Shown here: positions 60,349 through 64,000 of the stretch, piece after piece
How the letters are laid out: every line of letters begins with the position of its first letter
Position numbering within the stretch: position 1 is the stretch's first letter
From: Blastococcus sp. URHD0036
GTDB taxonomy: Bacteria; Actinomycetota; Actinomycetes; Mycobacteriales; Geodermatophilaceae
DNA length: 64,000 bases
Direction of reading: 5' to 3'
Assembly (NCBI RefSeq): GCF_000701365.1
Contig: NZ_JNIK01000015.1
Span: 62,001 to 126,000, forward strand
Notes under the pieces: model-generated
Told to the model about the DNA's origin: nothing
Seen by the model: only the letters and a program-made list of their open reading frames with translations
The model's database searches: none
Made by a program: the position numbers and the translations under genes

Positions 60349-62511
60349 GTGCCGACGAGCGTTCCCGACCCCGGGGAGCTGGAGCTGCTGCGTGCCACGG
60401 CACGCGGCGTCCTGGCAACGAGCGGCACGCTCCCCGACCTGGGGCGGCTCGGGCTGCTGGGCCTGCTCACCCCGGAGTCCTCCGGCGGCAGCGGGTGGAA
60501 CGTGGTCGAGGCGGTCGCCGTCGCCACCGAGGCCGGACGGGCGCTGTCGCCGCTGCCCATCGCCGGGAACCTCGTCGCGGCCGCGGCGCTGGCCGGCTTC
60601 CCGGGCGGGGAGCCCCTGGCCGCCCGGCTCGTGGAGGGCACGGCCGGCGCGGCCTTCGTCGAGCGGCCGGGGTCGACCCCGGCCGACGGGGGATGGCGCG
60701 TCTCGGGCGCCTACGCCGTGCCGGGCACCGGGTCGCCGGACGTGCTGGTGCTCGCGTCCCCGGGGCGGCCGCTGGTCGCCGTGGACCGGGCGGACCTCTC
60801 GTGCCGGCTGCAGCCCGACGCCCTGGACAGCAGCCGCGGCACCGTCCTCCTCACCGCCGACGACGCCCCCGCCCGGGCGCTGCCCGGCGCCGACCGCGAC
60901 ACGCTCGCCGACGCCGCGGTCCTCCTCGCGTGCGCGGACACGCTGGGCGCACTCGCGGTCACCGTGGAGCGGGTCACCCGTCACCTGTCGGACCGGGACG
61001 CGTTCGGGCAGCCCCTGGCCGCCTTCCAGGTGCTGCAGCACCGCCTCGTCGACCTCGACGTCCTCGTCGTCACGACCGGGTCGCTGGTGTCCGCAGCCGC
61101 CACGGCGCTGGCCGACCGCGCGCCGCACGCGGCGGCCCTCGTCCGTGCCGCGCACACCTTCCTGGCCGAGCGGGCCCCCGCGGCGCTCGACGACTGCGTC
61201 CAGCTCTCCGGGGGCCTCGGCGTCACCTGGGAGTGGCCGGTGCACCACGCCGTCCGCCGGGCCGTCGTCGACGCCGCCGTCCGGCCGTCGGCGGTGCCGT
61301 CCGCCGACGAGATGCGGACCGCGCTCGAGGTCGAGCGGCCGGCGATCCCGGGGACCGAGGACGTCCGCCGGCACGTCCGGTCGGTGATCGCCGAGAGCGA
61401 CCCGCCGCCGGCCCGCGAGGGGCACCGCGCACCGACGACGCCGGAGCAGGAGGCGCGGCTGCGGGCCTGGTACCGCACCCTCTACGACACCGGCCTGCTC
61501 GGCGGCTGGTGGCCCGAGGAGGAGGGCGGCAGCCCCGGCTTCCGGCCGGCGCACCAGCTCGTCGTCACCGAGGAGCTCATCCGCGCGCGGGCCCCGCGTG
61601 CCATCGACCAGGTGCAGCTGGCCAGCCACGTCCTGCTGGAGTTCGGCACGGCGGAGCAGAAGCAGCGGTACCTGCCGAGGATCCGCAGCGTCGAGGACAT
61701 CTGGTGCCAGCTGTTCAGCGAGCCGGGAGCCGGCAGCGACCTGGCCGGCGTGCGCACGCGGGGCGAGCAGCGGGACGACGGGTCCTGGGTGCTCACCGGG
61801 CAGAAGACCTGGACCACCGACGGGCACTGGGCGCAGCACGGGCTGGCGCTGGTCCGGACGTCCGCGGAGGCGAAGCGGCACGCCGGCCTGACGGTCTTCA
61901 TCGTGCCGATGGACGCCCCCGGCGTCGAGGTCCGGCCGATCCGGATGAACAGCGACGCCGTCGACATCAACGAGACGTTCCTCGACGGTGTCGTCCTCGG
62001 ACCGGAGCAGGTGCTCGGCGACGTGGGGCAGGGCTGGGCCATCGCCATGTCCGGCCTCGAGGTCGAGCGGGTCAACGTCGGCGCCAACGTCGTGCTGCTC
62101 GAACAGCTGCTGTCCGACGTGCTGACCGTGGCCGGCGAGCTCCGGTCCGACGGCGCGCCGCTGGCCGGCGACCCGGTGGTCCGCGGCGGCATCGCCGGGC
62201 TGCTGGCTCGCTTCGAGGCGGCCCGGGCGTTCGTGTCGGGCCACGTCGAGCGGGTGCTCGCCGGCCGGGAGGGCGAGTCCGAGGGGCCGATCGCCAAGCT
62301 GCTCTACACCGAGGCCTACAACGAGATCGCCCGGTACGGCACGCAGCTCGTCGCGACGTACGGGCCCGCCGAGGGCGCCGGCGCCGAGGCCGCGGGCCGG
62401 CTGCAGGACGCGTGGCTGTGGTCGCGGGTCCAGACCATCTCCGGTGGCAGCTCCGAGGTGATGCGGAACATCCTCGCCAAGCGGCGGCTCCGGCTGCCCA
62501 GCGGCCGATGA
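60349..62511 (+). CDS. fused tandem acyl-CoA dehydrogenase
   Basis: A 720-residue protein of two acyl-CoA dehydrogenase units. Unit 1 (~1-330) is degenerate, with a short N-terminal part and a C-terminal helical bundle (L-S-D-R-D-A-F-G-Q-P-L-A-A-F-Q, then C-V-Q-L-S-G-G-L-G-V-T-W-E-W). Unit 2 (~355-720) is complete, with the FAD-binding L-F-S-E-P-G-A-G-S-D-L-A, the W-T-T-D-G strand and a C-terminal I-S-G-G-S-S-E-V-M-R-N-I-L-A-K. In actinobacterial sterol pathways paired FadE subunits form heterotetramers; here the pair is fused, so it may act on a bulky acyl-CoA. GTG 60349 follows GGAGACAGGA. Confidence 0.9.
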   Translation: MPTSVPDPGELELLRATARGVLATSGTLPDLGRLGLLGLLTPESSGGSGWNVVEAVAVATEAGRALSPLPIAGNLVAAAALAGFPGGEPLAARLVEGTAGAAFVERPGSTPADGGWRVSGAYAVPGTGSPDVLVLASPGRPLVAVDRADLSCRLQPDALDSSRGTVLLTADDAPARALPGADRDTLADAAVLLACADTLGALAVTVERVTRHLSDRDAFGQPLAAFQVLQHRLVDLDVLVVTTGSLVSAAATALADRAPHAAALVRAAHTFLAERAPAALDDCVQLSGGLGVTWEWPVHHAVRRAVVDAAVRPSAVPSADEMRTALEVERPAIPGTEDVRRHVRSVIAESDPPPAREGHRAPTTPEQEARLRAWYRTLYDTGLLGGWWPEEEGGSPGFRPAHQLVVTEELIRARAPRAIDQVQLASHVLLEFGTAEQKQRYLPRIRSVEDIWCQLFSEPGAGSDLAGVRTRGEQRDDGSWVLTGQKTWTTDGHWAQHGLALVRTSAEAKRHAGLTVFIVPMDAPGVEVRPIRMNSDAVDINETFLDGVVLGPEQVLGDVGQGWAIAMSGLEVERVNVGANVVLLEQLLSDVLTVAGELRSDGAPLAGDPVVRGGIAGLLARFEAARAFVSGHVERVLAGREGESEGPIAKLLYTEAYNEIARYGTQLVATYGPAEGAGAEAAGRLQDAWLWSRVQTISGGSSEVMRNILAKRRLRLPSGR

Positions 62512-62924
62512 GCGGGGACCTCGAGCGGGCGCTGGCGCTCGCGGACGTCGTGCAGCTCCACGCGGAGTACGCGCGGCTCATCGACGCGCGGGACTTTCCC
62601 GCATGGAGCCTGCTGTTCACCGAGGACGCGACGCTGGTCCTGGCCGCCGGCACGGTCACGGGGAGGGACGAGCTGGTCCGGTTCGCCCGGGAGTCGCCGG
62701 TCGGCGTCCACCTGCCGGCGCTGCCGTCCGTCGAGCCGCAGCCGGACGGCGGCGTGCTGGCGGTGGCTCCCTTCGCGTTCGTCAACGCCGGGGCGCGCAC
62801 GGTCGTCGCCGGTACCTACCGCGACCAGCTGGTCCGCGGCGACTCCGGACTGCGGTTCCGCCGGCGGGAGATCGAGGCCCGCGGCCGGCTCGAGCTCGAC
62901 GTCCCGGGGGAGGCCGACCGATGA
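62508..62924 (+). CDS. SnoaL-like (NTF2 fold) protein
   Basis: A 138-residue cone-fold protein: helix L-A-D-V-V-Q-L-H-A-E-Y-A-R-L-I-D-A-R-D-F, then F-T-E-D-A-T-L and strands with V-A-G-T-Y-R-D-Q-L-V and the R-F-R-R-R-E-I-E-A-R-G-R-L end. The nuclear-transport-factor-2/SnoaL superfamily includes hydratases and isomerases acting on polyketides and steroids; aromatic-dioxygenase small subunits share this fold. The ATG overlaps the dehydrogenase stop. Confidence 0.88.
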   Translation: MSGDLERALALADVVQLHAEYARLIDARDFPAWSLLFTEDATLVLAAGTVTGRDELVRFARESPVGVHLPALPSVEPQPDGGVLAVAPFAFVNAGARTVVAGTYRDQLVRGDSGLRFRRREIEARGRLELDVPGEADR

Positions 62925-63958
62925 AGATCGCGGTGCTGCTGCGGCCCGTGCCCGACCCCCGGGCCGCCGCGCGGCTCGCGCGCGCCTACGAGGACGCCGG
63001 CGTGGACGTGATCGCCACGGGGGAGTCCTACGGCTTCGACGCGGTCAGCTGGCTGGGGTTCCTGGCCGCGGGGACCGAGCGGGTCGAGCTCGCCGCGCAC
63101 ATCCTGTCGATCTACGCGCGGACGCCGGCGACGACCGCCATGACCGCGGCCGGCCTGGACCACCTCAGCGGCGGACGGTTCGTCCTGGGCCTGGGCGCCA
63201 GCGGACCCCAGGTCGTCGAGGGCTGGCACGCCGTCCCCTACGACGCCCCGGTCGCCCGCACCCGGGAGATCGTGGAGATCTGCCGCACGGTGTGGCGCCG
63301 GGAGAAGCTCGAGCACGACGGGCCCCGTCACCCCGTCCCGCTGCCGGCGGACCGCGGCACCGGCGCCGGCAAGCCGCTCAAGCTGATCGACCGCCCGCTG
63401 CGCCCGCGGATCCCGGTCCACCTCGCCGCCCTCGGCCCGGCCAACGTCGAGCTGGCGGCCGAGCTCGCCGAGGGCTGGGTGCCCTACCTCTACGTGCCCG
63501 AGCTCGCGGACCGCGTCTGGGGCGAGCCGCTGGCCCGGGGTCTGGCGAAGCGGGACTCCGCCCTCGGGACGCTCGACGTCACCGCGGCGGTCCCGATGGC
63601 GATCGGGGACGACGTCACCCACCTGCGCGACCGCGACCGTGCCCACCTGGCGCTGTACGTCGGCGGCATGGGCCCCCGGGGCAAGAACTTCTACACGCAG
63701 ATCGTGCAGCGGTACGGCTTCGAGCAGGAGGCCGCGGAGGTGCAGGACCTCTACCTCGAGGGCCGCCGCGAGGAGGCCGCCGCGCGACTGCCCGACGCGC
63801 TGCTGGAGGGGACGTCGCTCATCGGCGACGCGGGCTACGTCCGCGACCGGCTCGCCGCGCACCGGGCGTCGGGTGTGACGGTCCTGCAGGTGGAACCGGT
63901 GGGCGCCGATCCGCTGGGCGACATCCGCCGCCTGCGCGCGCTCGTCGACGAGAGCTGA
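62921..63958 (+). CDS. F420-dependent LLM-class oxidoreductase
   Basis: A 345-residue luciferase-like TIM-barrel oxidoreductase: A-R-A-Y-E-D-A-G-V-D-V-I-A-T-G-E near the start, L-D-H-L-S-G-G-R-F-V-L-G-L-G-A-S-G-P-Q-V-V-E-G at ~79-101, and a barrel helix end near residue 330. The G-x-S-G-P-Q pattern and the absence of FMN-type motifs point to coenzyme F420. It should transfer hydride to a ketone- or enone-type metabolite, completing a likely three-gene degradative operon with the dehydrogenase and SnoaL protein. ATG overlaps the SnoaL stop. Confidence 0.9.
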   Translation: MKIAVLLRPVPDPRAAARLARAYEDAGVDVIATGESYGFDAVSWLGFLAAGTERVELAAHILSIYARTPATTAMTAAGLDHLSGGRFVLGLGASGPQVVEGWHAVPYDAPVARTREIVEICRTVWRREKLEHDGPRHPVPLPADRGTGAGKPLKLIDRPLRPRIPVHLAALGPANVELAAELAEGWVPYLYVPELADRVWGEPLARGLAKRDSALGTLDVTAAVPMAIGDDVTHLRDRDRAHLALYVGGMGPRGKNFYTQIVQRYGFEQEAAEVQDLYLEGRREEAAARLPDALLEGTSLIGDAGYVRDRLAAHRASGVTVLQVEPVGADPLGDIRRLRALVDES

Positions 63959-63970
63959 TCTGCGTCGGGG

Positions 63971-64000
63971 TCAGGGCGTGTACCGGCCCCAGTCGTACGG
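63971..64000 (-). CDS. C-terminal end of a gene continuing beyond the window
   Basis: On the minus strand the last bases read P-Y-D-W-G-R-Y-T-P then TGA, a sensible hydrophilic C-terminus in high-GC codons; only 9 codons are visible, so no family can be named. It would be convergent with the LLM oxidoreductase gene, 12 bases away. Confidence 0.35.
   Translation of the reverse strand, partial: PYDWGRYTP

Overview
The window is a very GC-rich (well over 70 %), densely packed chromosomal segment of an actinobacterium. GTG/ATG starts, many ATGA start/stop overlaps, mycobacterial-type families (DUF2252, amphi-Trp, DUF6328, bestrophin-like DUF4239, GAP/Sap, F420-dependent LLM oxidoreductase, PIG-L deacetylase) and an IdeR-type iron box fit this. 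A Geodermatophilaceae relative (Blastococcus/Geodermatophilus/Modestobacter type) is my inference; no rRNA or tRNA gene is present to confirm it. I see no insertion sequence, phage gene or CRISPR array, and no gene-free stretch exceeds 300 bases.

Layout. 1-8.9 kb: end of a DUF2252 gene, a YihY-type membrane protein, two divergent ~780-residue sulfatases with two small cytosolic proteins, and a HAD phosphatase. 8.9-16.8 kb: three consecutive MalT-type (STAND ATPase + LuxR HTH) regulators on the minus strand. 17-29 kb: membrane and small-molecule functions (AI-2E family, aquaporin, PiT phosphate transporter, DUF6328, DUF4239, GAP proteins, Nudix, AraC, two atypical SDRs, CPBP protease). 29-35 kb: a Cys-triplet repeat protein, a NarL-type two-component system divergent from an ABC exporter, and another GAP protein. 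35-44 kb: DUF1254, alpha/beta hydrolase, DUF2470-SIP ferric reductase with iron box, a MerR/SnoaL divergent pair, then a block of two cyclic-nucleotide-binding-domain fusions and a cyclase-like DUF2652 protein. 44-58 kb: a stress/aldehyde island with three zinc alcohol/formaldehyde dehydrogenases, a DJ-1-like protein, a ClpC-like unfoldase, two GAF-like/LuxR regulators, LysR, DUF1345 and DUF2254. 58-64 kb: DUF4203 protein, amino-acid-type ABC substrate-binding lipoprotein, and a fused acyl-CoA dehydrogenase / SnoaL / LLM oxidoreductase operon.

How it may work together. Two candidate regulons stand out. (1) An inverted repeat of MalT-box-like hexamers, TCAYCC-N5-GGRTGA, sits 31-32 bp (centre to first base) upstream of an xAnnnT -10 hexamer before about a dozen genes between 4.6 and 58 kb, including the operon of one of the MalT-like regulators. 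(2) An 18-bp dyad ATCGGYM-N4-TGCCSAT lies about 80 bp upstream of four genes between 44 and 57 kb, including two of the dehydrogenases and one of the GAF-like/LuxR regulators. Several genes look leaderless, and three of them are preceded by 6-11-codon micro-ORFs overlapping the downstream start codon.
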